A stretch of DNA of 6,995 bases from Propionibacteriales bacterium. GTDB taxonomy: Bacteria > Actinomycetota > Actinomycetes > Propionibacteriales > Propionibacteriaceae. How positions within the stretch are numbered: the first letter of the stretch is position 1; every line of letters starts with the position of its first letter. The stretch covers positions 1 to 6,995 of the forward strand of contig JAKDKP010000116.1 of the NCBI GenBank assembly GCA_030453285.1. Reading direction: 5' to 3'. A model generated the notes under the pieces. It worked only from the letters and a program-made list of their open reading frames with translations, was not told the DNA's origin and searched no databases. The position numbers and the translations under genes were made by a program. Below are positions 1-5,683 of this stretch, piece after piece.

Positions 1-815
1 CCGACACGGCAGCTCCGGCGCTGATCACCTATCCGATGCAGCAGCGGCCGGGAGGCGGGAAGTACCAGCCACTCACCGATGCGGTGATCAACTACATCCG
101 CACCGAACCGCGGATCGTCGGCGAGGCCTGCAACCACCTCGGCCCCAGCCTGATCGGCCGGTGCTATCCCCGCTCGGTGTGGGTCGACAGTCTGATGATG
201 TTCGGCGTCTTCCCGGCCTGGTACGGCGCCGCCGAGGGTGCTGGGGATCTGCTGGAGATCGCCGCCCGGCAGCCCGAGGCGTACAGCGAGTTGATGCAAC
301 ACCCGTCCGGTCTGTGGTCGCACGCCTGGTGGGCCCGCACCGGTGCGCCGTATCCGGCCAATCTGTTCTGGGGGCGCGGTAACGGGTGGGTCATCGCCGC
401 GTTGCCGATGATCACCGACCATCTTGGTGATCATGAACGCGTGCCGGGCATCGTCCAGGTGCTACGCCGTACGAGCGAGGCGCTGTTGCCCTTGCAGGGT
501 GCGGACGGGACGTGGACCACCCTGCTGGATCGAGGCGGGTACCGCGAACTGTCGGCGACCGCGCTGATCGCCGCCGGCTGGTTCGATGCCGTACGGCAGG
601 GTCACCTCCCCGACACCTATCTGGCCCCCGCCATCAAGGCATTGGCCGCCGTCACCGAGGCCGTCACGCCGACCGAGATGCCGGAGATCTCCGGTCCGAC
701 GATCCCGCTACCGCTGCTGCCCGAGGTCGGCTACCGCTGGATCCCGCGTGGATCCAACCATCCGTACGGTGTCGCCGCCTTCGTTCTCGCCGCCCTCGCT
801 GCCGAACGCCTGTAG
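1..815 (+). CDS. GH88/GH105-type unsaturated glycuronyl hydrolase, 5'-truncated
   Basis: The family removes the terminal unsaturated uronic acid from oligosaccharides made by polysaccharide lyases (rhamnogalacturonan, pectin or similar), normally in the cytoplasm, by a hydration mechanism. The frame is open from the first full codon at base 3, so the gene starts outside the window; the ATG at 36 is probably internal. Counting residues from that ATG, a WVDSLMM block carries Asp51, which aligns with the catalytic Asp of the family (Asp143 of Bacillus YteR). FWGRGNGW (111-118) and ELSATA (171-176) are the other family hallmarks. About 270 C-terminal residues are present against a usual 350-400, so roughly the first quarter to third is missing. 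The end NHPYGVAAFVLAAL matches the last helix of the (alpha/alpha)6 barrel, so the C-terminus is intact. The exact substrate cannot be read from the sequence. The gene converges on the aminopeptidase gene with 49 bp between their stops. Confidence 0.85.
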   Translation, partial: DTAAPALITYPMQQRPGGGKYQPLTDAVINYIRTEPRIVGEACNHLGPSLIGRCYPRSVWVDSLMMFGVFPAWYGAAEGAGDLLEIAARQPEAYSELMQHPSGLWSHAWWARTGAPYPANLFWGRGNGWVIAALPMITDHLGDHERVPGIVQVLRRTSEALLPLQGADGTWTTLLDRGGYRELSATALIAAGWFDAVRQGHLPDTYLAPAIKALAAVTEAVTPTEMPEISGPTIPLPLLPEVGYRWIPRGSNHPYGVAAFVLAALAAERL

Positions 816-864
816 CCGGGACTCCGTGGCTCGACGTGGTCGACCGAGCGTGGAGCGCGACGGT

Positions 865-1632
865 TCAGGGGAGGGTGAGAATCTCGGCGCCGTCGGGGGT
901 GATGGCGATGGTGTGTTCGGTGTGGGCGGTGCGGCAGCCGGTGGCACTGCGCAGCGTCCAGCCGTCGTCGTCGGTGATCAACTCGTCGGTGTCGGCCATG
1001 ATCCACGGCTCAAGGGCAAGCAGTACGCCGGGGCGGAGCTGGTAGCCGCGACCGGGACGCCCGGTGTTGGGTACGTGGGGATCCTGGTGCATCGTTGTCC
1101 CGATGCCGTGGCCGCCGAACTCAAGATTGATCGGGTACCCATCGGCGCTGAGCACCGAACCGATGGCATGGGCGAGATCGCCGATCCGTGCGCCCGGGCC
1201 GGCGGCCGCGATGCCCGCGGCCAGCGCCCGCTCGGTAGTGTTGATCATGGCCAGGCTCTCCGGCTGATCCGAGTTGCCGACCACAAAGCTGATCGCGGCG
1301 TCGGCGGCCATTCCGTCCAGCAGGATGGCGAGATCGAGGGTGAGCAGGTCTCCATCGGCAAGGCTGCGGTCGTGTGGCAACCCATGCAGCACCGCATCGT
1401 TGACCGCTGTGCAGACATGGTGACCGAACCGTCCGCGTCCGAAGGACGGCGCGTAGTCCACGTAGCAGGACTCAGCTCCGGCGTCGTTGATCATGGATCT
1501 GGTCCACTCGTCCAGCTCCAACAAGTTCGTGCCAACGCTCGTACGGGCACGCAGGTCCTGCAGGATGGCGCCAACCAGGCCACCGGTCCGCCGGGCGCGG
1601 TCCACCTCGGGCGGGGTGAGAATCTCGATCAT
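865..1632 (-). CDS. map: Type I methionine aminopeptidase
   Basis: Removes the initiator methionine from nascent cytoplasmic proteins using a dinuclear metal centre. The protein has 255 residues, the usual length of the short bacterial form, with no N-terminal zinc-finger or linker extension. All catalytic residues align with E. coli MetAP: His83 (in VLHGLP), metal ligands Asp100 (LTLDLAI), Asp111 (AADAAISF), His175 (GGHGIGTTMHQDPHV), Glu208 (LALEPW) and Glu239 (HTEHTIAIT), plus His182. The start ATG at 1632 is preceded by GAAAGAG with an 8-nt gap, a plausible ribosome site. It stands alone here rather than in the adk-map-infA context common in bacteria. Actinomycetes often have more than one map gene, so this may be the second copy (inference). 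It diverges from the mutarotase gene across 44 bp. Confidence 0.95.
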   Translation of the reverse strand: MIEILTPPEVDRARRTGGLVGAILQDLRARTSVGTNLLELDEWTRSMINDAGAESCYVDYAPSFGRGRFGHHVCTAVNDAVLHGLPHDRSLADGDLLTLDLAILLDGMAADAAISFVVGNSDQPESLAMINTTERALAAGIAAAGPGARIGDLAHAIGSVLSADGYPINLEFGGHGIGTTMHQDPHVPNTGRPGRGYQLRPGVLLALEPWIMADTDELITDDDGWTLRSATGCRTAHTEHTIAITPDGAEILTLP

Positions 1633-1663
1633 GTGAGCGACTCTTTCACGCCGGGGCGACCGT

Positions 1664-1669
1664 TAGGGT
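1664..1669 (+). promoter_or_regulatory. Candidate -10 box for the mutarotase, leaderless arrangement
   Basis: TAGGGT fits the actinobacterial TANNNT -10 pattern. It ends 7 bp before the A of the ATG at 1677, the distance at which transcription would begin at the start codon itself. The same bases (AGGGTG) could instead serve as a weak ribosome site. No convincing -35 hexamer is visible at 16-18 bp. The 44-bp gap to the map start also has to hold the map promoter on the other strand. Confidence 0.45.
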
Positions 1670-1676
1670 GGGCGCC

Positions 1677-2510
1677 ATGAGCGACGCCGTCCGCATCAAC
1701 AACCCGTCAGCCACCGGTGAGGTGCGTGCGCATGGCGCACACGTCACGGCCTGGACTCCGGCCGGTGGTGATCCGGTGCTCTGGCTCAGCCCGCTGGCCG
1801 ATCTGTCGCTGGGCTCGGCAATCCGTGGCGGCGTACCGGTGTGTTTCCCCTGGTTCGGCAATGGGCCCGGGGACGCGTACGAGCCCAAGCATGGCTTCGC
1901 CCGCAATGCCACCTGGACGGTGGTCGAGCGCACCGACGAGTGCGTACGGCTGCGGCTCACCGATGCCGACGTGGCCGATCTGCCGGGACGGGACCGGTGG
2001 CCGCACGCGTTCACTCTCGAACTGGCCGTCTGCTTCGGCACCGACCTGCTGATCGAGCTCACCTGCACCAACTCCGGGGACACCCCATTCAGCTACGGCA
2101 ACGCCCTGCACTCCTACTTCGCCGTCGACGACGTCCGCCAGACCACGGTGGCCGGGCTGGGCGGTGCCTCGTACCGCGACAAGGTGTCCGGCGGCTCGGA
2201 TGTGCAGGACGGACCGATCCGATTCACCGGCGAAACCGATCGGGTGTACGAGTCCGTCGCCGACGCGGTGGTCGATGACGGAACGCGACGGATCATGATC
2301 ATCAAGACCGGTTCGGCCGACACCGTGGTGTGGAATCCTTGGCAGGACAAGGCTGCCAAGATGAGCGATGTCCCCGACGACGCATGGCCACACCTGGTCT
2401 GCATCGAGGCGGCCAACGCCCCAGGACACGAGATCACGCTGGCACCGGGGGCATCGCACGCCCTGTCGCAGCGGATCAAGGTGCCCGAACGGTCGGCTCA
2501 GCCTTCCTGA
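1677..2510 (+). CDS. D-hexose-6-phosphate mutarotase (aldose 1-epimerase family, YeaD-like)
   Basis: Predicted to interconvert alpha and beta anomers of glucose 6-phosphate or related hexose phosphates in the cytoplasm (EC 5.1.3.15 type). With the ATG at 1677 the protein has 277 residues, typical for the family. Hallmarks are RGGVPVCFPWFG (50-61) with the substrate-binding Arg50, KHGFARNATW (71-80) with His72, NALHSYF (142-148) with the likely catalytic His145, and VWNPWQDKAAKMSD (218-231). VCIEAANA (241-248) carries Glu244, the likely catalytic base. An in-frame GTG at 1668 would add three residues (MGA), but the ATG is preferred: AGGG at 1665-1668 lies 8 nt before it, and TAGGGT at 1664-1669 is a -10 box that would make the ATG the first transcribed codon. 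The last 13 bp overlap the end of the regulator gene on the other strand. The family call is firm; the natural sugar phosphate is not shown by sequence. Confidence 0.92.
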   Translation: MSDAVRINNPSATGEVRAHGAHVTAWTPAGGDPVLWLSPLADLSLGSAIRGGVPVCFPWFGNGPGDAYEPKHGFARNATWTVVERTDECVRLRLTDADVADLPGRDRWPHAFTLELAVCFGTDLLIELTCTNSGDTPFSYGNALHSYFAVDDVRQTTVAGLGGASYRDKVSGGSDVQDGPIRFTGETDRVYESVADAVVDDGTRRIMIIKTGSADTVVWNPWQDKAAKMSDVPDDAWPHLVCIEAANAPGHEITLAPGASHALSQRIKVPERSAQPS

Positions 2511-3199
2511 CGGACCAGGCCCATCCCGCGCAGTTCGGCGTAGCGGACGCCGGCCTGGAACCGGCTGTCGGCATGCAGGGTCTCGCGAATCACCGCGACC
2601 TCTGTCCGGACCGAGCGGGAGGACAGTTCGAGCCGGCGGGCAATTTGCTCATCGGTGGCGCCGTCAGTGAGCATGGTCAGGATGAGCAGTTGCCGGGACG
2701 TGAAGGACGCCTGTTCCTCGGGCTCGACCAGCAGCGTTGCGGCGGACCAGATGTCTTCATAGGTGTCCACCATCGAGGCGACGAGAGTGGTGTCGGTGAT
2801 GTGGGCGGCCACGGGTTCGGCATCCTCGGGGCGACGGATGTCGACCAAGGCACAGGCGCGGTTCACGATCACCATCAGCCTGCTGACCAGTGGCGAGGTT
2901 CGTACCTCGGTGGCGGCCAGATGCTCGATCACCTGAGGGGTGGCGAAGTCTGGTTTGATCAAGGTCCGGACGGTGACACCGCGCGGGTGCGGTCGGCGAG
3001 CTCGCGTCGGTTCGATCGAGAAGCGCGGCTGCATGCTCATGCTTTCGATGTCGCACGAGGCGGTGAGGCGATGGAGACACTGCTGGACGGCGGCGGCTCC
3101 GGTCAGGATGTCCACCCGCGCCGTCGCCGAGGATCCGGTTGTCCGCAGCGCGGTGGCGAACTCCTCCAGACGACCGTCGGTGACCGATGACGTCGGCAT
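2498..3199 (-). CDS. LuxR-family HTH transcriptional regulator without receiver domain
   Basis: A DNA-binding regulator of 233 residues. The C-terminal part (about 166-230) is a LuxR/FixJ-type helix-turn-helix: FTSRQLLILTMLTDGATDEQ leads into TDEQIARRL (182-190), then the recognition helix around SSRSVRTEVAVIRETL (193-208). The usual DGxTDEQIAR arrangement is kept. Residues 1-160 show no response-regulator receiver domain (no acidic pocket or phosphorylatable Asp pattern). This part resembles the sensor half of actinobacterial TrmB-like/LuxR hybrids: an early helix where staff such as AVQQCLHRLTASC appear (37-49), then PHPRGVTVRTLI (70-81), then a hydrophobic LMVIVNRACALVDIRRP stretch (108-124). 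Such proteins usually also have an N-terminal TrmB HTH, which is absent here. The ATG at 3199 follows AAAGGA with a gap of about 9 nt. The gene diverges from the SGNH hydrolase across 121 bp, so it may control itself and that gene (inference). The signal it senses is unknown. Confidence 0.82.
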   Translation of the reverse strand: MPTSSVTDGRLEEFATALRTTGSSATARVDILTGAAAVQQCLHRLTASCDIESMSMQPRFSIEPTRARRPHPRGVTVRTLIKPDFATPQVIEHLAATEVRTSPLVSRLMVIVNRACALVDIRRPEDAEPVAAHITDTTLVASMVDTYEDIWSAATLLVEPEEQASFTSRQLLILTMLTDGATDEQIARRLELSSRSVRTEVAVIRETLHADSRFQAGVRYAELRGMGLVRQEG

Positions 3200-3235
3200 G
3201 GGGGTGCGTCCTTTCGCTGAGCTGCTACCGGGTGG

Positions 3236-3241
3236 ACTCTA
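3236..3241 (-). promoter_or_regulatory. Candidate -10 box for the LuxR-type regulator
   Basis: The minus strand reads TAGAGT here, a TANNNT match about 37 bp upstream of the regulator's ATG at 3199. This predicts a leader of roughly 30 nt that contains the AAAGGA ribosome site. The -35 region is weak. The same hexamer occurs in front of eccE. Confidence 0.35.
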
Positions 3242-3307
3242 GGCATGACGAGGGTCACCTGCGGCTGCGGGTCCCGTCGGTGATCTGGTCACGTCGGTGA
3301 GGCGGTG

Positions 3308-3313
3308 CAGAAT
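3308..3313 (+). promoter_or_regulatory. Possible -10 box for the SGNH hydrolase
   Basis: CAGAAT ends 7 bp before the ATG at 3321, which would place the transcription start at or next to that codon. It departs from TANNNT at the first base and no clear -35 is present, so this is only suggestive. It matters because it bears on the choice between the 3321 and 3312 starts. Confidence 0.25.
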
Positions 3314-3320
3314 GGAGACC

Positions 3321-4160
3321 ATGAGCTTCCGTCGATATGTCGCGATCGGTGACTCGGCGACTGAGGGACTGGAGGATCCGGATCCCCAAGGCGGTTACCG
3401 AGGGTGGGCCGACCGGCTGGCCATGATCATCGCCGCCGCACAGCCCGAGCCGTTGGAGTACGCGAACCTGGCCGTCCGGGGACTTGTTGCTGCCGAGGTG
3501 CGAGCCACCCAGTTCGACGCAGCCCTGGCGATGCAGCCCGATCTGCTCACCATCACTGCCGGTGTCAACGACTGTCTTGGCGTTCGGGCCGACCTCGAAG
3601 CCGTCGCCGAGCACCTGGCCGCGATGTGGTCCGAGGCTCGCGATCACGACATCACCGTTGTCGGTCTCACCATGCCGGACCCACGGCGGATCAATCCGTT
3701 GATCGGCAAGCGGTTGCGGGATCGGGTGCTGCGGCTCAACGAGATCCAACGTGTCGAAGCGGAACGGTACGGGGTGCTGTTGCTGGACCTGGAGGCGTCC
3801 GAGATGGCCGGTGACCCACGGCTGTGGTTCGAGGATCGGCTGCACGGCAACGCGGTCGGACACGACCGGGTGGCCCGTGGGATGGCGTGGACCCTCGGCA
3901 TCGAGGGCTACGACCTGTCCTGGGCCGATCCACTGGCGGAGTCCGAGGAACACCGGATCTGGCGCGATCGCGTACAGGGTGATCTGTCGTGGGCCCGCCA
4001 GCATTTCGGTCCGTGGCTGGTGAAGAATCTCCGCGGCATCCGACACGGCGACGGGATCAGCGCCAAGCGCCCCACGCTGCAGGCTGTCGAGCAGATCGAC
4101 CACGCCGACGCGGAGACGATGGGCCGTCGATCACTGGACGAATCGTCAGGTGGGGCGTGA
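3321..4160 (+). CDS. SGNH/GDSL-family hydrolase
   Basis: A serine esterase or lipase-like enzyme; substrate unknown. Counting from the ATG at 3321 (279 residues), the four SGNH blocks are all present. Block I GDSATEG has nucleophile Ser12. Block II NLAVRG has the oxyanion Gly54. Block III ITAGVND has Asn83. Block V EDRLHGN has the Asp172/His175 pair. There is no signal peptide or membrane segment, so it is probably cytoplasmic. The tail, with WARQHFGPWL and GDGISAKRPTL, matches the C-terminal extension common in actinobacterial members. Alternative starts are ATG 3312 (with GAGG 9 nt upstream, adding MET) and GTG 3297. I prefer 3321 because relatives normally start three to five residues before the RYVAIGDS strand, and CAGAAT at 3308-3313 could act as a -10 giving a near-leaderless message. 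The stop overlaps the 3' end of eccB by 15 bp on the opposite strand. Confidence 0.88.
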   Translation: MSFRRYVAIGDSATEGLEDPDPQGGYRGWADRLAMIIAAAQPEPLEYANLAVRGLVAAEVRATQFDAALAMQPDLLTITAGVNDCLGVRADLEAVAEHLAAMWSEARDHDITVVGLTMPDPRRINPLIGKRLRDRVLRLNEIQRVEAERYGVLLLDLEASEMAGDPRLWFEDRLHGNAVGHDRVARGMAWTLGIEGYDLSWADPLAESEEHRIWRDRVQGDLSWARQHFGPWLVKNLRGIRHGDGISAKRPTLQAVEQIDHADAETMGRRSLDESSGGA

Positions 4161-5525
4161 CTCGGTCTGGGCGGCGGCGATCGACAGAGTCTGGCCGATC
4201 GGCAGTCCGGGCGGGATCAGCCCCATCAGTTGGGCCGGCACGGCATCCTGGGCGACCTGGGCATAGCCGAGCGCGTTCAACGAGTCGGCATCGGGAACGG
4301 AGAACCGCTTGCCCTCGGTGACCAGGGTGACTGCGGGCCCCTGCTTGGCCTCCTCGTTGCGGATCAGTGCACCACGCAGCGGCGGGACGACGACGATGTC
4401 GGCATTGGCCGGGTTGGCCGCAGAGGTGCCGACCTCGGGGGTCGGATTGCCGGTCGACAACCGAGGCGGCTGATTGGCCGCTGTCCAAGTCGCACAGACC
4501 GATTTGGCCTGCTCCTGTTGCCCCTTCAGCACCTTCGGCATCTCGGAGGGGAGGTCCGCGGCGCCCATGTCTCGGGTCTCGCTCAGGTTCAGCGACGCCT
4601 CCTGGGCGGTGACTTCGATGCTGGGGGCATTCGGTCGGGACACCTGCAGTGCGGCATGCTCCAGCGGGGTGATCTTGCTGAGTCCGTCGGCGAGCATCAC
4701 ATATCGGGTGCTCTGTCCGCCGACATGGACGAGTTGGCCGACACGGGTGGCTTCGCGGATCGGTTTGCTGGTGTCCAGCTCGTCGGCCCCGGGCACGCGT
4801 TTCATGATCGCTTCGGCATCGAGCGGCGATCCTTGAGGCAGTGCGTTCAGCAGCCCGTACGTCGGCTGCAGCACCTCGTACTCCAACAGCAGCGGAGGCA
4901 CGTCCTGGGATTCCTCCTTCGGTACACGGTGGGCGGTCCCGTTCACGACCAGGTAGAAGTCGCCGGTCGGACCACGCATGGCAACCGCGGTGTCCTCGCC
5001 GATCTGCAGCCTCGGATCACCCATCGTGAGGGTGGTGAACCGGGTCTGTTGCGCATTCGGCGCCGTCGTGCAGGCCTGCATCGGATAGGCGCCCATGTCG
5101 GCGGCATCGGGCAGTTGGCGGGGGGCGTCCCGGATGCCCAACAGCTTGTCGCGCGGCACGTCCTTGAGCGATTTGGTCTTCAGGGTGGTGACGTCCCCGC
5201 CGCCGTTGGCGAGTTTGGCTGAGGTGATGTTCTCCATCGGATGGAGCCTCTTCTGGGTGTACCAGAAGACCAGGCCGGCCTGGGAGTCGACGACCACCGC
5301 GGAGTCGGCATCCTTCCAACTGGAGGCCTTGCCGCCGCTGGTGGCCAGACCGAAGACACCGAAACCGGCCATGATGACCACACCGATCATCACTCCGGCG
5401 AAGCTGCCCATGCCGACCCGACGCAGGGGTGAGTCCAGCCGGTCGGGATCACGATTCACTAAGGACGACACGAGTCTGTCCGTGGTGAACTTGTGGGCCT
5501 TCAGGAGGTCCTTGCGAGAAGCCAA
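4146..5525 (-). CDS. eccB: Type VII secretion system membrane protein EccB, TTG start
   Basis: A core component of the ESX/type VII secretion membrane complex, built with EccC, EccD and EccE. A short cytoplasmic N-terminus anchors a large extracytoplasmic domain. From the TTG at 5525 the product has 459 residues, close to mycobacterial EccB length. The N-terminus MASRKDLLKAHKFTTDRLVS is the classic EccB opening and is followed by NRDPDRLDSPLRR (24-36). One membrane helix follows (about 39-60), then WYTQKRLHPMENITSAKL (88-105) and repeat-type segments. Cys152 and Cys344 match the spacing of the single disulfide known in mycobacterial EccB1. PEVGTSAANPANADIVVVPP and RGALIR (up to about 389) form the conserved C-terminal core. 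AAGGA lies 7 nt before the TTG, which strongly supports this start. A longer in-frame ATG at 5642 would add 39 low-complexity residues before the family's usual N-terminus and is unlikely. The gene is transcribed away from eccE. Confidence 0.93.
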   Translation of the reverse strand: MASRKDLLKAHKFTTDRLVSSLVNRDPDRLDSPLRRVGMGSFAGVMIGVVIMAGFGVFGLATSGGKASSWKDADSAVVVDSQAGLVFWYTQKRLHPMENITSAKLANGGGDVTTLKTKSLKDVPRDKLLGIRDAPRQLPDAADMGAYPMQACTTAPNAQQTRFTTLTMGDPRLQIGEDTAVAMRGPTGDFYLVVNGTAHRVPKEESQDVPPLLLEYEVLQPTYGLLNALPQGSPLDAEAIMKRVPGADELDTSKPIREATRVGQLVHVGGQSTRYVMLADGLSKITPLEHAALQVSRPNAPSIEVTAQEASLNLSETRDMGAADLPSEMPKVLKGQQEQAKSVCATWTAANQPPRLSTGNPTPEVGTSAANPANADIVVVPPLRGALIRNEEAKQGPAVTLVTEGKRFSVPDADSLNALGYAQVAQDAVPAQLMGLIPPGLPIGQTLSIAAAQTESRPT

Positions 5526-5532
5526 TGCACTG

Positions 5533-5537
5533 TCCTT
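5533..5537 (-). promoter_or_regulatory. Ribosome-binding site that fixes the TTG start of eccB
   Basis: The minus strand reads AAGGA, 7 nt before the TTG at 5525-5523. Together with the typical EccB N-terminus starting exactly at that codon, it decides the start over the upstream ATG at 5642. Confidence 0.8.
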
Positions 5538-5569
5538 GGGGTCGAGCGTCGCTCCGTCGGAGAGACAGC

Positions 5570-5626
5570 CTTGCACTCGGGGAGGCCACTTGCGCCGCGG
5601 AGCCCCACTTGCACTCGCGGGACCCG
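5570..5626. repeat. Three 19-bp direct repeats in the eccB-eccE control region
   Basis: Three consecutive units begin at 5570, 5589 and 5608, exactly 19 bp apart. Each opens with CTTGC followed by (A/G)C and a GC-rich tail (CTTGCACTCGGGG, CTTGCGCCGCGG, CTTGCACTCGCGGG). Units 1 and 3 share ten bases in a row; unit 2 diverges inside the core. Units 2 and 3 are also preceded by CCA. The array occupies the middle of the divergent gap and is a candidate operator, or a repeat within the eccB leader. No known regulator motif is matched with confidence. Confidence 0.6.
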
Positions 5627-5646
5627 TGGTCGGCCCGGTCAACCCT

Positions 5647-5652
5647 TAGAGT
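5647..5652 (+). promoter_or_regulatory. Candidate -10 box for eccE
   Basis: TAGAGT fits TANNNT, 31 bp before the eccE ATG, predicting a leader of about 25 nt that holds the AGGAG site. The -35 position (CCGTGG near 5624) is poor. On the opposite strand the overlapping bases 5653-5648 read TACTCT, also TANNNT, so the element could fire toward eccB as well. Confidence 0.4.
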
Positions 5653-5663
5653 AGTGCCGGACC

Positions 5664-5680
5664 GAGCAGGAGCAGGAGCA
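5664..5680 (+). repeat. Hexanucleotide tandem repeat carrying the eccE ribosome site
   Basis: GAGCAG is repeated twice and followed by GAGCA, so AGGAG occurs twice, at 5668-5672 and 5674-5678. The second copy has the correct 5-nt distance to the ATG at 5684. Confidence 0.6.
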
Positions 5681-5683
5681 CAC

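Noticed and set aside
829..849. Possible terminator hairpin between the GH105-type gene and map (GCTCG...CGAGC with GGTCGACC inside)
   Set aside because: The stem is only five base pairs with an 11-nt loop and no T-run on either strand.
1668..1670. GTG start for the mutarotase
   Set aside because: It lacks a ribosome site, adds only three residues, and overlaps the candidate -10 box; the ATG at 1677 fits better.
586..1680. A 364-codon plus-strand open frame across the hydrolase end and opposite map
   Set aside because: It is antisense to a methionine aminopeptidase with all catalytic residues and has low-complexity composition at both ends.
1707..2459. A 250-codon minus-strand open frame opposite the mutarotase
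   Set aside because: It is antisense to a gene with intact family motifs and has no domain of its own.
3255..4103. A 282-codon minus-strand open frame opposite the SGNH hydrolase
   Set aside because: The plus strand carries all four SGNH blocks; the minus-strand product has no motif.
4230..5222. A 330-codon plus-strand open frame opposite eccB
   Set aside because: The composition is dominated by Gly, Arg and Leu with no recognisable motif, while the opposite strand has clear EccB motifs.
5570..5621. Resemblance of CTTGCACTC to half of the CIRCE heat-shock operator
   Set aside because: CIRCE needs an inverted GAGTGC half 9 bp away; here the copies are direct repeats and no partner is at that distance.
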